The notes under the pieces: model-generated
The model's database searches: none
What the model saw: the letters and a program-made list of their open reading frames with translations, nothing else
What the model was told of the DNA's origin: nothing
DNA from: Pedobacter sp. W3I1
GTDB taxonomy: Bacteria > Bacteroidota > Bacteroidia > Sphingobacteriales > Sphingobacteriaceae
Reading direction: 5' to 3'
Assembly: GCF_030816015.1 (NCBI RefSeq)
Contig: NZ_JAUSXN010000001.1
Coordinates: forward strand, 6,076,001-6,140,000
Length of the DNA: 64,000 nucleotides
Program-made: the position numbers and the translations under genes
In this document: piece after piece, positions 8,580-17,575 of the stretch
Layout: each line of letters starts with the position of its first letter
Position numbering within the stretch: the stretch's first letter is position 1

Positions 8580-9413
8580 ATAGTGATCTGCAGATTTTGG
8601 CGCCGTCATCCCCAACTCGATTGGGGATCTTAATGCGATAGGCTTTAAGATTCCCGCCTGCGCCTATCGTGTGGACACATCTTTTTTAAGAATGGTTTGG
8701 GCATCATGCTAGCTGGCTTTAATAAACCACAGTCTTTACCGAAGGACGCCGTCAATCCCAAGTGGCGGGAGAATCAAAAAAATAGGTGCACAATGGCCCA
8801 AATAGCATTGCCAAACCTGAAACGCAGTGGTTTTGTGTTCATTAGCACTGAATTCAAGTTTAATATAAATTGAACACAAACCCCGAAGGGCTCAATCAGA
8901 CCAAAGAAAACAAAAACAATACCTGATTAAACGAAGTGCCACTGTTTTTTTGATGAGCGTAGGGAGGTGAGAAGCCACATTGCTGGATTGACAAAGCGCT
9001 TTGGGTACTTTGGCGCTCCAAAATGCGTTAGCATTCTTGAGCACAAATAAAAACAGCAAGACCTGCGAAAAACTACCATGCCCCGCGGCAAAGAGCGGAA
9101 AAAATTAGTGTTTGCGCTCAAACGACTTTTTTTTGAATCAGAGAGCTGTTAATGGCAGGAAAGATGCTGATCCCGAAGCTTCGGGACAGCATGACGACCG
9201 CCTTAGACAAAGAGCCTAAACAAATCTACTTAACAAAAATGTGTTCACACGAAATACCTACGCGGGAATGACGAGCATTATAATTTGTCAACCCGAGCAT
9301 AGTCGAAGTCCATCATAAAGAGAATTAAATTCCATCTTGTGCAACTTTTTGGCAAAACCATCGTCTTATAAGAAAAAGCTCATTATTTATCTAAAAAAAT
9401 AAAAATCTATACC
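8580..9413. other. 834 bp repeat-rich region without a supported gene
   Basis: The stretch holds several inverted repeats. ATCCCCA...TGGGGAT lies near 8608. TTTGTGTTCA at 8832-8841 pairs perfectly with TGAACACAAA at 8871-8880. The palindrome CCCGAAGCTTCGGG lies near 9172. A minus-strand open frame at 8927-9121 encodes 64 residues rich in Arg, Phe, Cys and Leu (for example PRGMVVFRRSCCFYLC) with no signal peptide or domain. I recall near-identical short frames in other Sphingobacteriaceae genomes, which points to an interspersed element rather than a host gene; this needs a search. The last 100 bp are AT-rich and probably hold the promoter of the GIN-domain gene. Confidence 0.5.
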
Positions 9414-10145
9414 ATGAAAAAAGTATTTGCCATATTATTAGCATCCCTAACATTAACCTCTGGTATTAATGTAATGGCTAAAGATCAAACCCACATCAAT
9501 TCGTCGAAATTCAATAATGATGAAAGAGATGTAGCTAACTTTACCTCAGTTGCGGGTGCAGGGCCAATCAACATTGTAATCACATTGGGCTCAAAAGCAA
9601 GTTGCCGTTTAGAAGGCGATGCTGACGCCATTGCCTCCATTGTAACAGAAGTAAAAGGGAATGCACTCATTATCCGTCCGGAAACAAGCATTACCAGTTG
9701 GTCTAGAAAATACGAAGACAAAAAAATAACGGCTTACGTTACTGCACCTTCGCTAAAAAGCTTATCGATGAGTGGATCTGGCGCAATGACGGTAAATAGC
9801 AAAGTTAGTGCTGGAGATTTCGCAACCGTTTTAAGCGGTTCTGGCAGTATAAAAGTAAATGCCGATGTTGACGATTTTAGCGGCGTAATCAGCGGTTCAG
9901 GATCAATCAACATCAATGGCAGTGCCGATCATGCTAAAGTAGTCATCAGCAGCTCGGGTACCTTTGGCGGGAAATCTTTTGCAGTAAAAACATTATCAAC
10001 AACGATTAGCGGATCAGGAACAGTTAACATTGCGGTAGATGAAAGCATTAGAGCAGTAATCAGCGGATCAGGCAGTGTAAATTACTCTGGTAATGCATCT
10101 GTAGAGAAAACCATTGTTGGCTCAGGAAGAGTAAGAAAAGTATAA
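9414..10145 (+). CDS. Secreted GIN-domain (DUF2807) adhesin-like protein
   Basis: The 243-residue protein has a signal peptide ending NVMAK and a putative auto-transporter adhesin head GIN domain. That region is a right-handed parallel beta-helix with repeated GSG rungs: SMSGSGAMTV, LSGSGSIKV, ISGSGSININ, ISSSGTFGG, ISGSGTVNI, ISGSGSVNY and IVGSGRVRKV. Each rung is about 17-23 residues. Such proteins are widespread in Bacteroidota and are thought to be surface or periplasmic, with no defined activity. The gene stands alone and is followed by a clear terminator. Confidence 0.9.
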   Translation: MKKVFAILLASLTLTSGINVMAKDQTHINSSKFNNDERDVANFTSVAGAGPINIVITLGSKASCRLEGDADAIASIVTEVKGNALIIRPETSITSWSRKYEDKKITAYVTAPSLKSLSMSGSGAMTVNSKVSAGDFATVLSGSGSIKVNADVDDFSGVISGSGSININGSADHAKVVISSSGTFGGKSFAVKTLSTTISGSGTVNIAVDESIRAVISGSGSVNYSGNASVEKTIVGSGRVRKV

Positions 10146-10165
10146 ACTCATTTGATTTAAAATGG

Positions 10166-10195
10166 ACGTCTCGAAGAAATTCGGGACGTTTTTTG
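10166..10195 (+). terminator. Intrinsic terminator of the GIN-domain gene
   Basis: ACGTCTCGAA (10166-10175) pairs with TTCGGGACGT (10180-10189) through ten pairs including one G-T. A six-base T-run follows. It lies 20 bp after the stop codon. Confidence 0.85.
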
Positions 10196-10660
10196 TTTAT
10201 CATAACCGTCACCCTGACCTGTAGCGCAGCGGAAAGCTACGTAGTAAATTTATTTCATGAAACATCTTCGGTGGAAGGATGTGCTTTAACATTCTTTTAT
10301 TATTATGAAAAGCAGATTATTGCTACTATCAAGTGTCAGTCCCGCTATCATTTCAAGTCCTCGTCCCAGTGAAAAACTGGCTCTCCGGGCTTTCCATTTT
10401 ATCGGGTTTATGATTCAATGGCTTCTGCCCTGCAAACCCTAAATGCAATACTGCCTTAACCTTTTAGCTCCGGTTGAAGTGGTACCCTGCAGCAACGAGG
10501 TACGAGGAAGCGAAGCGTGCAAGCGTAAAACGGGAGGAAAATTATTGTTATGCACAGGCACTGCGCTCCATAAAAAAGGCTTCCAGTATTAGGAAAACAC
10601 ATAATAAGGATCGGTATTCAGCTTAAAAAAAATTATCTTCGTCTAACAACACCTCTTCCC
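10196..10660. other. Conserved-looking structured noncoding region, about 400 bp
   Basis: No plausible coding frame is present. The stretch from about 10340 to 10600 is visibly richer in G+C than its surroundings and contains small stems such as CCAGT-gaaaa-ACTGG (near 10369). A segment CTTTTAGCTCCGGTTGAAGTGG (first 20 bases from about 10460) and a GCGAAGCGTGCAAGCG segment near 10513 follow. I recall similar blocks scattered between genes in Sphingobacteriaceae and Flavobacteria, so a repeated structured RNA or REP-like element is possible. The last 40 bp, with a TATCTTCG box near 10634, may promote the next gene. Confidence 0.4.
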
Positions 10661-11419
10661 ATGAAAAAACTATTATTGGCGATCCTTTTATTATTCAATA
10701 TCAACTTTGTTTACAGCCAAACACTCGATAAAAAATACCTCCCCGTGGCTAGTAATTTTATTGCATTAGTAAAGAGCGGTTCTGTAGAAAAACTGAGTAA
10801 CAAAATCAAATATCCATTAAACAGGGTTTACCCGATCCCGCCAATTAAAAATAAGCAGGAATTTGTAAAAAGATATAAAGAGGTTTTCGATGATGATCTA
10901 GTCAAAAAAATTATTAAATCGAAACCATCCGTAGATTGGGATGATGTAGGCTGGCGCGGAATTATGCTCTTAAACGGCGAATTATGGCTCGATACTGATG
11001 GTAAACTCATTGCGGTGAACCACCAGTCAAAGTTAGAAGCCAAAGAGCAAGGCAGGTTAATTAATGTAGAAAAAAGTAAGTTGCATCCATCAATCGGTAA
11101 TTTTATACAACCAGTACTCGTTTTCGAAACAGCTCAATACAAAATCAGGATTGATGACCTGGGCAATAATAATTATCGTTACGCTTCCTGGCCTTTAAAA
11201 AGTAAAATGAGCGATAAACCCAAATTGGTTTTAACCAATGGTAAATGGACACCCGATGGCAGTGGTGGAAACCACAATTATCAATTTAAAAGCGGCGATT
11301 ATTTGTATACCTGTTTCATTACAGTGATGGGTGAGGCCGGAGCGCCGCCAGCGCTACTCGAAATTAGCAAGGCAGGAAAACAGATTTTATCCCAGCCAGC
11401 AAAAAAATTAATCCCTTAA
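10661..11419 (+). CDS. Hypothetical secreted protein
   Basis: The 252-residue protein has a signal peptide (hydrophobic residues 4-18, cleavage after YSQ). I recognise no family. The N-terminal part is Lys-rich and helical, and includes FIALVKSG and the segment PIPPIKNKQEFVKRYKEVFD, resembling small periplasmic domains that follow a stress or nutrient regulon. The C-terminal 110 residues are predicted beta-rich. The DinB-like gene begins 10 bp downstream on the same strand, so the two are probably cotranscribed. Confidence 0.7.
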   Translation: MKKLLLAILLLFNINFVYSQTLDKKYLPVASNFIALVKSGSVEKLSNKIKYPLNRVYPIPPIKNKQEFVKRYKEVFDDDLVKKIIKSKPSVDWDDVGWRGIMLLNGELWLDTDGKLIAVNHQSKLEAKEQGRLINVEKSKLHPSIGNFIQPVLVFETAQYKIRIDDLGNNNYRYASWPLKSKMSDKPKLVLTNGKWTPDGSGGNHNYQFKSGDYLYTCFITVMGEAGAPPALLEISKAGKQILSQPAKKLIP

Positions 11420-11429
11420 AATCCAGAAC

Positions 11430-11876
11430 ATGCTTACCAAAACCTTAAAATCCCTTTTCAATCGCGATCTGCACAAACTGAAATTCGAAATTGATGCCTA
11501 CCAAAACGAAAATAACTTATGGCGGGTAGATAAGGGTATTGCAAACTCAGCAGGGAATCTTTGCCTGCATTTAATCGGAAACCTCAACACCTATATTGGC
11601 GCAACTTTGGGTGGAAGCAATTATATCCGCAACCGCGAACTGGAGTTTTCGTTAAAAGATGTCCTAAAGCAAGAGCTTATCAACATGATCGAAGCAACCC
11701 TAACCGTAGTTGACGAAACGCTGGATAAAATAACCGATGAACAACTCAACAGTGAATACCCTATGCTGGTATTCCAGGAGAAAACCTCAACCGGGTTTTT
11801 CCTGGTGCACCTTACCACGCATTTAACTTACCATTTGGGGCAGATTAATTACCATAGAAGATTATTGGATGTATAA
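11430..11876 (+). CDS. DinB-like (DUF1572-type) four-helix protein
   Basis: The 148-residue product looks like a DinB/YfiT-fold four-helix bundle. Metal-ligand histidines are likely in NLCLHLIGNL (about residue 48) and in the C-terminal HLTTHLTYHLGQINYHR segment (residues 125-141), the usual His triad spacing for this fold. Some family members are thiol-dependent S-transferases, but no function is assigned to this branch. It lies 10 bp downstream of the secreted hypothetical gene. Confidence 0.8.
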   Translation: MLTKTLKSLFNRDLHKLKFEIDAYQNENNLWRVDKGIANSAGNLCLHLIGNLNTYIGATLGGSNYIRNRELEFSLKDVLKQELINMIEATLTVVDETLDKITDEQLNSEYPMLVFQEKTSTGFFLVHLTTHLTYHLGQINYHRRLLDV

Positions 11877-11958
11877 TTGTCGTCATCTGATAGTTATCGA
11901 TGCGAACAGAAGCAAGGCCCTTGCAAAGGGGGTAAAGCAATCTTAATTAAAAAACACC

Positions 11959-12741
11959 ATGATACAACAACTCTTCGCTCAACACGCCACCGAAATATTA
12001 AAAAGCGATGAATCTGTTATCGGCTTAGCTGTGGGTGGCTCCTGGCTCAGTAATGAGATTGACGAATTTTCAGACCTCGACCTCATTTTGCTAACTAAAG
12101 AAAAGGTATCAACCGATAAGTCTAAAATGCTCCAATACGCCAACCGCCTTGGCGATTTGATTTCTGCTTTTACAGGCGAACATGTTGGCGAACCGCGTGT
12201 ATTGATCTGCATTTACGATAAACCATTATTGCACGTTGATATCAAATTTTTAACGCTTGACGAATTTGCCTCTAGGGTAGAAAACCCTACCTTATTAATC
12301 GATCGTGATAATCAATTACAGCGCATCCTCAATCAAACAGAAGCCAAATTCCCTTATCCCGACTACCAATGGATTGAAGACCGCTTTTGGACCTGGATAC
12401 ATTATGCCCTCTTAAAAATCGGCAGAGGCGAATATTTAGAAGCTTTAGATTTTTTCGGCTTTTTAAGGATGGTAGTGTTTGGCCCCTTGCTTCACATCAA
12501 AAATAACAACCTGCCACGAGGTGTGCGTAAAGTAGAATCGCAGCTCCCTTCCGAAGATTTTAACTTACTTAAAGGTACCATTGCTGAATACAATAAAGCA
12601 TCGTTAATCGAATCGCTGGAAAATGCGATTAAGCTTTATAAAAAGTTAAGAATTGATCTGTTCGATAGCGTTACTAAGCAGAACAAGAAAGCAGAAGATG
12701 CTGTAATGCAGTATTTAGTCGCGATAAAAGAAAGATCATAA
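11959..12741 (+). CDS. Nucleotidyltransferase-domain protein, aminoglycoside-adenylyltransferase-like
   Basis: The 260-residue protein begins with a polymerase-beta-type nucleotidyltransferase fold. GGSWLSNEIDEFSDLDLILL (residues 27-46) gives the GGS motif followed by the metal-binding D-x-D, and a third acidic residue lies in LLHVDIKFL. The C-terminal half is helical. Related proteins are often listed as AadE-like aminoglycoside 6-adenylyltransferases, or misnamed as oxalate:formate antiporters. The true substrate is unknown. The gene is monocistronic as far as the sequence shows. Confidence 0.75.
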   Translation: MIQQLFAQHATEILKSDESVIGLAVGGSWLSNEIDEFSDLDLILLTKEKVSTDKSKMLQYANRLGDLISAFTGEHVGEPRVLICIYDKPLLHVDIKFLTLDEFASRVENPTLLIDRDNQLQRILNQTEAKFPYPDYQWIEDRFWTWIHYALLKIGRGEYLEALDFFGFLRMVVFGPLLHIKNNNLPRGVRKVESQLPSEDFNLLKGTIAEYNKASLIESLENAIKLYKKLRIDLFDSVTKQNKKAEDAVMQYLVAIKERS

Positions 12742-12941
12742 TTTCTAGCAGCTGAAATAAAAAGCTTAGTGCATTAAGATTAGCTTCACTGATTCACTTT
12801 GTGGGAATGAAGAAATCCAAGGTATTCCGTGTCTTCGGTGCATCCGTGACTATTTTTAATCGACAAGTCAAAAAACAATAATCTGCGTTGATCTTTTAAT
12901 CTGCGGGACAACTGTAGTGCACTAACTCGTCACACCCAAAA

Positions 12942-12963
12942 CAAAAAAGAGGCTTAAACCTCC
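12942..12963 (-). terminator. Weak intrinsic terminator, minus strand
   Basis: On the minus strand GAGG-tttaag-CCTC is followed by six T residues, 13 bp past the stop of the outer-membrane-protein gene. The stem is short, so confidence is limited. Confidence 0.45.
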
Positions 12964-12975
12964 TTCCATATCTTT

Positions 12976-13866
12976 TTAAAACTGAACCCCGATCAACCAC
13001 ATATTTTCAATGTAATTAATCTTCTGACTAGCCTTGTCGTACTCATCCCAGCCAGTGGTATGCACATTGGTTAAATTGGTAGCGCCGAACTTAGTGGTAT
13101 TTTGTAGGTAAACGTTTTTCCAAACATAAAACTTAAGTCCAACTTTTGCAGAAACACCGTAACCCGAAATACTGAAGTGGTTATTTCTGCCCTGTCCGAA
13201 TAAACGTACATCAGAACGTGGAACCATCATGCCACCACCTAAACCAGTTTCTAAAGTTAAAGAAGTATTGCCTCCGGGTGCAACCCAAATATCATCATAA
13301 CGCTCAATTTCGATATTGGCATAATTAAACCCATCAGTATGCTCGTAGGTTAACATGCTCTCCTTAACATTAATGCTTTGTCCATTATAATCGCCTGCCA
13401 AATTACCTGTAGGTGTATTGGTTGGCGAAATATTTGACCCGATATGGCCAGTAATTGCCACGGTTTGTGGGATATCCATCACATATTTCATGTGGTCCCA
13501 GCCGATTGAGATACTGTAGTTATCTTTGATAAAATAACCTGCACGGATATTGTATTGTGGTACCGTGATTAATCCAGGATTTAAATAAGCCCAGCTTAAT
13601 TTCGATTGTCGATCATGAGCCACAACATCCTTTAAAGTAAAATCGTAATTCGGCCCTTGAAACCTGATATCGCTTTTACCATACCAGGAGCTATTATATC
13701 CCCAGTGAAAATAAAAATCGCCTTTACGCGAAAAATTCCTTTTATGCTCAGGATTAAACAAACTTTTGGAAGTTGGGGCATTATTGGTTGATGAGGCTTT
13801 AATCTCTTGTGCCTGCATCCGCCTGCCAAATAAGAGTGCTAAAAATAGAATGGTAAATCTTTTCAC
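12976..13866 (-). CDS. Outer-membrane beta-barrel-like protein of unknown function
   Basis: I place the start at the GTG at 13866, giving 296 residues. It opens VKRFTILFLALLFGRRMQAQ, a normal signal peptide. The longer frame upstream only adds 49 residues that overlap the neighbouring gene. The mature protein has alternating amphipathic strands rich in Tyr/Trp/Asn (FYFHWGYNSSWYG, YNIRAGYFIKDNYSISIGW, GVSAKVGLKFYVWKNVYLQN) and ends in aromatic Phe, all features of a beta barrel. It follows the DUF2490 gene after 85 bp on the same strand, suggesting a joint envelope role. Confidence 0.7.
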   Translation of the reverse strand: MKRFTILFLALLFGRRMQAQEIKASSTNNAPTSKSLFNPEHKRNFSRKGDFYFHWGYNSSWYGKSDIRFQGPNYDFTLKDVVAHDRQSKLSWAYLNPGLITVPQYNIRAGYFIKDNYSISIGWDHMKYVMDIPQTVAITGHIGSNISPTNTPTGNLAGDYNGQSINVKESMLTYEHTDGFNYANIEIERYDDIWVAPGGNTSLTLETGLGGGMMVPRSDVRLFGQGRNNHFSISGYGVSAKVGLKFYVWKNVYLQNTTKFGATNLTNVHTTGWDEYDKASQKINYIENMWLIGVQF

Positions 13867-13951
13867 GCGGCAAATTGAGCAAAAAGACCAGTCAATTACA
13901 ACAACTTTAACATTTTGTAAGAGTTGTTGTACAAAAAATGACTTTAAAACA

Positions 13952-14659
13952 TTAAAACCTGGTGTAAACGGCCAGCTGAATAATGTTATTAACCGTATTG
14001 TTTGAAACACCATGGGTAGCCTGGTTCATGTACCCAGCTTCCAGATCAAATTGTTTCGAAAAACGATAACCTGCAGCAAGGTATAACCTGTTCTGATCGA
14101 AAACACTATTGTTAATTTTATCCTTATTCTGAAGATTTAAAAACACCTCGTTCTGCAAAGCCACAAATGGCCCTTTAGTAAACGTTGGCTGTGTTTTTTG
14201 AAGTGGCTGAATGAGCCTGAAGAAATAGCGGAAACGCTGCGAAAAAACATCTTCGCCCGTACGGCCAATAAAGCGTTGCTCAAGCCTTGCCCTATGGCTG
14301 GCAAAAACAGATTTTATTTTATGGCTATAAATATACTGTTCAAAAATGCGGTGTTCGTGTGCAAATGAATTACCAGCTACTATCGATTGTGATTGTGTTG
14401 TTTGCCATAAATACCCCAAAGCTACATTGTGTTTATTGTTAATGAAATATTGTAAGGCTGGCCGCACTAAGGTATTTCTCAAGTAACCCCAATCATCAGC
14501 TGAACGCAACTGAACATCGAACTGAAGGCCCCATTTTTCATTAAACTTGGTGTTATTTAAAAACATAAACCAACCCGAATTTTGATGTTGGGTTTGTGCA
14601 TAAAGCTTTCCAGATACCATAGTGAGTAGCACTATAGCAGACAATAATATTTTTTTCAT
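13952..14659 (-). CDS. DUF2490-domain outer-membrane protein
   Basis: The 235-residue product has a signal peptide (residues 1-21, ending LYAQ). The DUF2490 pattern follows: NSGWFMFLNNTKFNEKWGL near the mature N-terminus, LRNTLVRPALQYFINNKHNVALGYLW in the middle (two blocks), and RARLEQRFIGR. It ends in ...VYTRF, a terminal aromatic as in barrels. DUF2490 proteins resemble small outer-membrane barrels of unknown ligand. It is the promoter-proximal member of a two-gene unit with the downstream barrel-like protein. Confidence 0.85.
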   Translation of the reverse strand: MKKILLSAIVLLTMVSGKLYAQTQHQNSGWFMFLNNTKFNEKWGLQFDVQLRSADDWGYLRNTLVRPALQYFINNKHNVALGYLWQTTQSQSIVAGNSFAHEHRIFEQYIYSHKIKSVFASHRARLEQRFIGRTGEDVFSQRFRYFFRLIQPLQKTQPTFTKGPFVALQNEVFLNLQNKDKINNSVFDQNRLYLAAGYRFSKQFDLEAGYMNQATHGVSNNTVNNIIQLAVYTRF

Positions 14660-14794
14660 AAGACGATAAACCGGTTTTATCTGTGTGCCGCTAAATTAAT
14701 AGAAAATGGATAAAGCAAATAATTTAACTTTAAATTAATCCTCAAAAAAGATGTGATACGCTTATCTTTAAGTTTTAATTCATTTGAAAATCAT

Positions 14795-16120
14795 ATGCGT
14801 TTCCTTTTAGGAATTTTGTTAATCATGATTTTGACTGGAGCAAAAGCTCAGAACTTTACAGGTACCTGGGATTTTAAGTATCGTCCTTATCCCGCAGCTT
14901 TACCAATTAATGTGCAAATGAATATTGGCAAAGCGACTGAAAAGATGCTTTATCCGGCCAACTTAAAAATTACAAACGGTGATTTTATATTTAGTTATGA
15001 GCTCTTGCTTGTTCAAAAAAATAGTACCCAACTGGGCATTGGTCGAAATAAGTACCCGATAATAGAAACCCCTTTCAAAATTAAACAATGGATGCCCTAC
15101 CTCAATGGCGTACTTACGCTGAGTAAATCCAAAAGCGGACAAACACAATTAAGTTTACAACGGATGTGGATCGATAACTTTGGGCTTTTTATGCGGGGTT
15201 TAGATGAGGGTGATGAAATTTACGAAAGCTCAAAAGTAAATATGAGGAATCTTTTATATCGCGAAAAGATTACCTTAATAAAAACAAATTCAACGCCCTG
15301 GACAGATTCTCATATTCCCAGGATAGTGGCCCCTACCGGGAAGAATAATATTTATTATGGCATTTACGATCCAATTATCACAAAAGATAGCGTTGTTACC
15401 CTGGCCATACAGGATGAAGAGCTTATAGATGCAGATACCATCACACTGATTCAAAATGGCAGGATGATTTTAAACAAACATGCCATTGATGAGAAAAAAT
15501 TTAGCCATAAACTACATTTAGATACAGGAATGAATACGCTTGCACTTTTTGCAGACAATTATGGTCGCAAGCCGCCAAATACTGGAAATTTGATTGTTAA
15601 AACAAGCGAAAACATGTATAGTTTTGATTTTTCAAACCGGTCAAATGCTTTTGCAACTTTTCTAGTGGCTAAGTTTTACAGGGCATATTCAAAACCTACG
15701 TTATCAGATAATCAATCCATCAGCAATAAGCCTGTAGAAATACAAAAGAAAAAAATTGCTCCGGAAAAACCCATAGACAGAAACACCGATGTTATTGCAA
15801 ATATGCACGTTGAAAACAAGCAAATAGAACTTGAAATTTGGGACGGCCAGGTAGAAGATGGAGATAGTGTGTCTATAAAACTTAATAATGAATGGGTCCA
15901 TCAAAAAATTGCAGTTAAAAAAACATCCAAGCGGTTTTACCTAACATTGCAACCAGGCAAAAACACTTTATTGTTTCGAGCAGATAATTTAGGAAGTGTT
16001 CCACCAAATACAGCTGTGCTTTGCATTTACTATGGTGATAAAACACGGACAGTTTACCTGGATACCGATATGAAAAGAGATAATATTCTAAATATAGAAT
16101 TTAGATCTAAAATGAATTAA
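14795..16120 (+). CDS. Secreted protein with two related C-terminal beta domains
   Basis: I prefer the ATG at 14795 (441 residues), where MRFLLGILLIMILTGAKAQ forms a signal peptide. A GTG at 14753 in frame would add 14 residues. No known family is recognised for the N-terminal 200 residues, which resemble a lipocalin-like FTGTWDF start. Two homologous segments follow. One is near residues 198-270 (VTLAIQDEELIDADTITLI ... NTLALFADNYGRKPPNT). The other is near 345-420 (IELEIWDGQVEDGDSVSIKL ... NTLLFRADNLGSVPPNT). They look like an internal duplication of a beta-sandwich. Function unknown. Confidence 0.72.
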   Translation: MRFLLGILLIMILTGAKAQNFTGTWDFKYRPYPAALPINVQMNIGKATEKMLYPANLKITNGDFIFSYELLLVQKNSTQLGIGRNKYPIIETPFKIKQWMPYLNGVLTLSKSKSGQTQLSLQRMWIDNFGLFMRGLDEGDEIYESSKVNMRNLLYREKITLIKTNSTPWTDSHIPRIVAPTGKNNIYYGIYDPIITKDSVVTLAIQDEELIDADTITLIQNGRMILNKHAIDEKKFSHKLHLDTGMNTLALFADNYGRKPPNTGNLIVKTSENMYSFDFSNRSNAFATFLVAKFYRAYSKPTLSDNQSISNKPVEIQKKKIAPEKPIDRNTDVIANMHVENKQIELEIWDGQVEDGDSVSIKLNNEWVHQKIAVKKTSKRFYLTLQPGKNTLLFRADNLGSVPPNTAVLCIYYGDKTRTVYLDTDMKRDNILNIEFRSKMN

Positions 16121-16265
16121 ACAAATGTAAAAGCTTATTATTTAAAATTCATTTAGTCATAAACAATTAAAAATTTATCTTCGTTAAAGATTTGGGCATT
16201 ATGGTATTTTCAATATCCTTAAATTGCGCTTATTTTAACATTACAAAACGTAAATAGAACAAAAA

Positions 16266-17459
16266 ATGATTATCGAACCTAGAATGAGGGGCTTTATCTG
16301 TTTAACTGCACACCCTGATGGTTGCGCACAAAACATAAAGAATCAAATTGAATATGTAAAATCTAAAGGAGCTATAGATGGCCCTAAAAAAGTATTGGTA
16401 ATTGGCGCATCAACCGGCTTCGGTTTAGCTTCGCGTATTGCTGCTGCTTATGGATCTGGCGCTTCTACAATTGGCGTATTTTTCGAAAAAGCACCTTCTG
16501 AAGGCAAAACTGCATCACCAGGTTGGTACAACAGTGCAGCCTTTGAAAAAGAAGCCCATGCTGCTGGTTTATATGCAAAAAGCATTAATGGCGACGCATT
16601 CTCCAAAGAAATTAAAGAAAAAACAATTGAATTAATCAAAGCTGATCTTGGCCAGGTTGATTTAATCATTTATAGCCTGGCATCGCCGGTTAGGAAACAT
16701 CCTGATACCGAAGTGCTTCACCGCTCTACCTTAAAACCTATCGGCGGAACTTATACCAATAAAACTGTCGATTTCCACACTGGTAATGTTACCGAAATTT
16801 CTATCGAACCTGCTACCGAAGAAGATATTGCCAATACCGTTGCAGTAATGGGTGGCGAAGATTGGGCCATGTGGATTGATGCCTTAAAAGCAGAAAACCT
16901 GCTTGCTGAAGGAGCAACAACAGTAGCTTATTCGTACATCGGCCCTGCTTTAACCGAGCCAGTATACCGTAAAGGAACCATTGGAAGAGCCAAAGACGAC
17001 TTAGAAGCTACTGCTTTTAAAATCAGCGATAAATTGAAAGATATTGATGGTAAAGCTTATGTATCTGTTAACAAAGCATTGGTAACACAGGCCAGTTCTG
17101 CTATCCCGGTAATTCCGTTATATATTTCATTGTTGTATAAAGTAATGAAAGCCGAGGGCATTCATGAAGGCACAATTGAGCAGATCCAACGTTTATATGC
17201 TGATCGTTTATATACCGGTAACCCTGTTCCTGTTGATGAAAAAGGAAGAATCAGAATCGACGATTGGGAAATGCGCGAAGATATTCAGGCTAAAGTTGCC
17301 GAACTTTGGAAAGAAGCAACAACCGAAACTTTACCGGCAATAGGTGATTTACCAGGTTACAGATCTGATTTCTTAAGCTTATTTGGTTTCGAAATTGATA
17401 AAGTCGATTATCAGAAAGATGCCCAAGAAGTGGTAGAAATTGAAGGTTTAGTCAACTAA
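16266..17459 (+). CDS. fabV: Enoyl-[acyl-carrier-protein] reductase, FabV type
   Basis: The 397-residue length and sequence match FabV. It starts MIIEPRMRGFICLTAHP, then VLVIGASTGFGLASRIAAAYG (first 20 residues form the Rossmann NADH loop, about residues 42-61). The catalytic region around TVAYSYIGPALTEPVYRKGT near residue 235 carries the Tyr-x8-Lys pair typical of FabV. The C-terminal IRIDDWEMREDIQ is also conserved. It catalyses the last reduction of type II fatty-acid elongation in the cytoplasm and is naturally triclosan-tolerant in known cases. A strong terminator follows. Confidence 0.97.
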   Translation: MIIEPRMRGFICLTAHPDGCAQNIKNQIEYVKSKGAIDGPKKVLVIGASTGFGLASRIAAAYGSGASTIGVFFEKAPSEGKTASPGWYNSAAFEKEAHAAGLYAKSINGDAFSKEIKEKTIELIKADLGQVDLIIYSLASPVRKHPDTEVLHRSTLKPIGGTYTNKTVDFHTGNVTEISIEPATEEDIANTVAVMGGEDWAMWIDALKAENLLAEGATTVAYSYIGPALTEPVYRKGTIGRAKDDLEATAFKISDKLKDIDGKAYVSVNKALVTQASSAIPVIPLYISLLYKVMKAEGIHEGTIEQIQRLYADRLYTGNPVPVDEKGRIRIDDWEMREDIQAKVAELWKEATTETLPAIGDLPGYRSDFLSLFGFEIDKVDYQKDAQEVVEIEGLVN

Positions 17460-17470
17460 CCTAAAAGTAC

Positions 17471-17507
17471 GTCATTTCGACTGAAGTGCAACGAAATGGA
17501 GAAATCT
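17471..17507. repeat. Solo left half of the GTCATTTCGA hairpin repeat
   Basis: GTCATTTCGACTGAAGTGCA and the following GAGAAATCT match the left arms of the long inverted repeats at 28855 and 43769, but no right arm is present here. It lies just after the fabV stop codon. Confidence 0.6.
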
Positions 17508-17534
17508 ATAACCTTGCTAATACTATTAATTATA

Positions 17535-17564
17535 AACGGCTGGCCCTATTGCCAGCCGTTTTAT
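17535..17564 (+). terminator. Intrinsic terminator of fabV
   Basis: AACGGCTGGC (17535-17544) and GCCAGCCGTT (17551-17560) form a perfect 10 bp stem with a 6-base loop, followed by TTAT. Its position inside any longer version of the next reading frame argues that the next gene starts at 17576. Confidence 0.88.
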
Positions 17565-17575
17565 ATTCAAGCCAT

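Noticed and set aside
8927..9121. 64-codon minus-strand frame as a real gene
   Set aside because: Composition is odd, there is no recognisable start signal or domain, and it lies in a repeat-like noncoding block. Reported only as part of the region.
13867..14013. Longer N-terminus for the outer-membrane protein ending at 12976
   Set aside because: It would overlap the DUF2490 gene and place a signal peptide in the middle of the protein; GTG 13866 gives a normal one.
17486..17575. Longer N-terminus for the GNAT gene
   Set aside because: The added codons run through the perfect fabV terminator hairpin; ATG 17576 begins where GNAT similarity begins.
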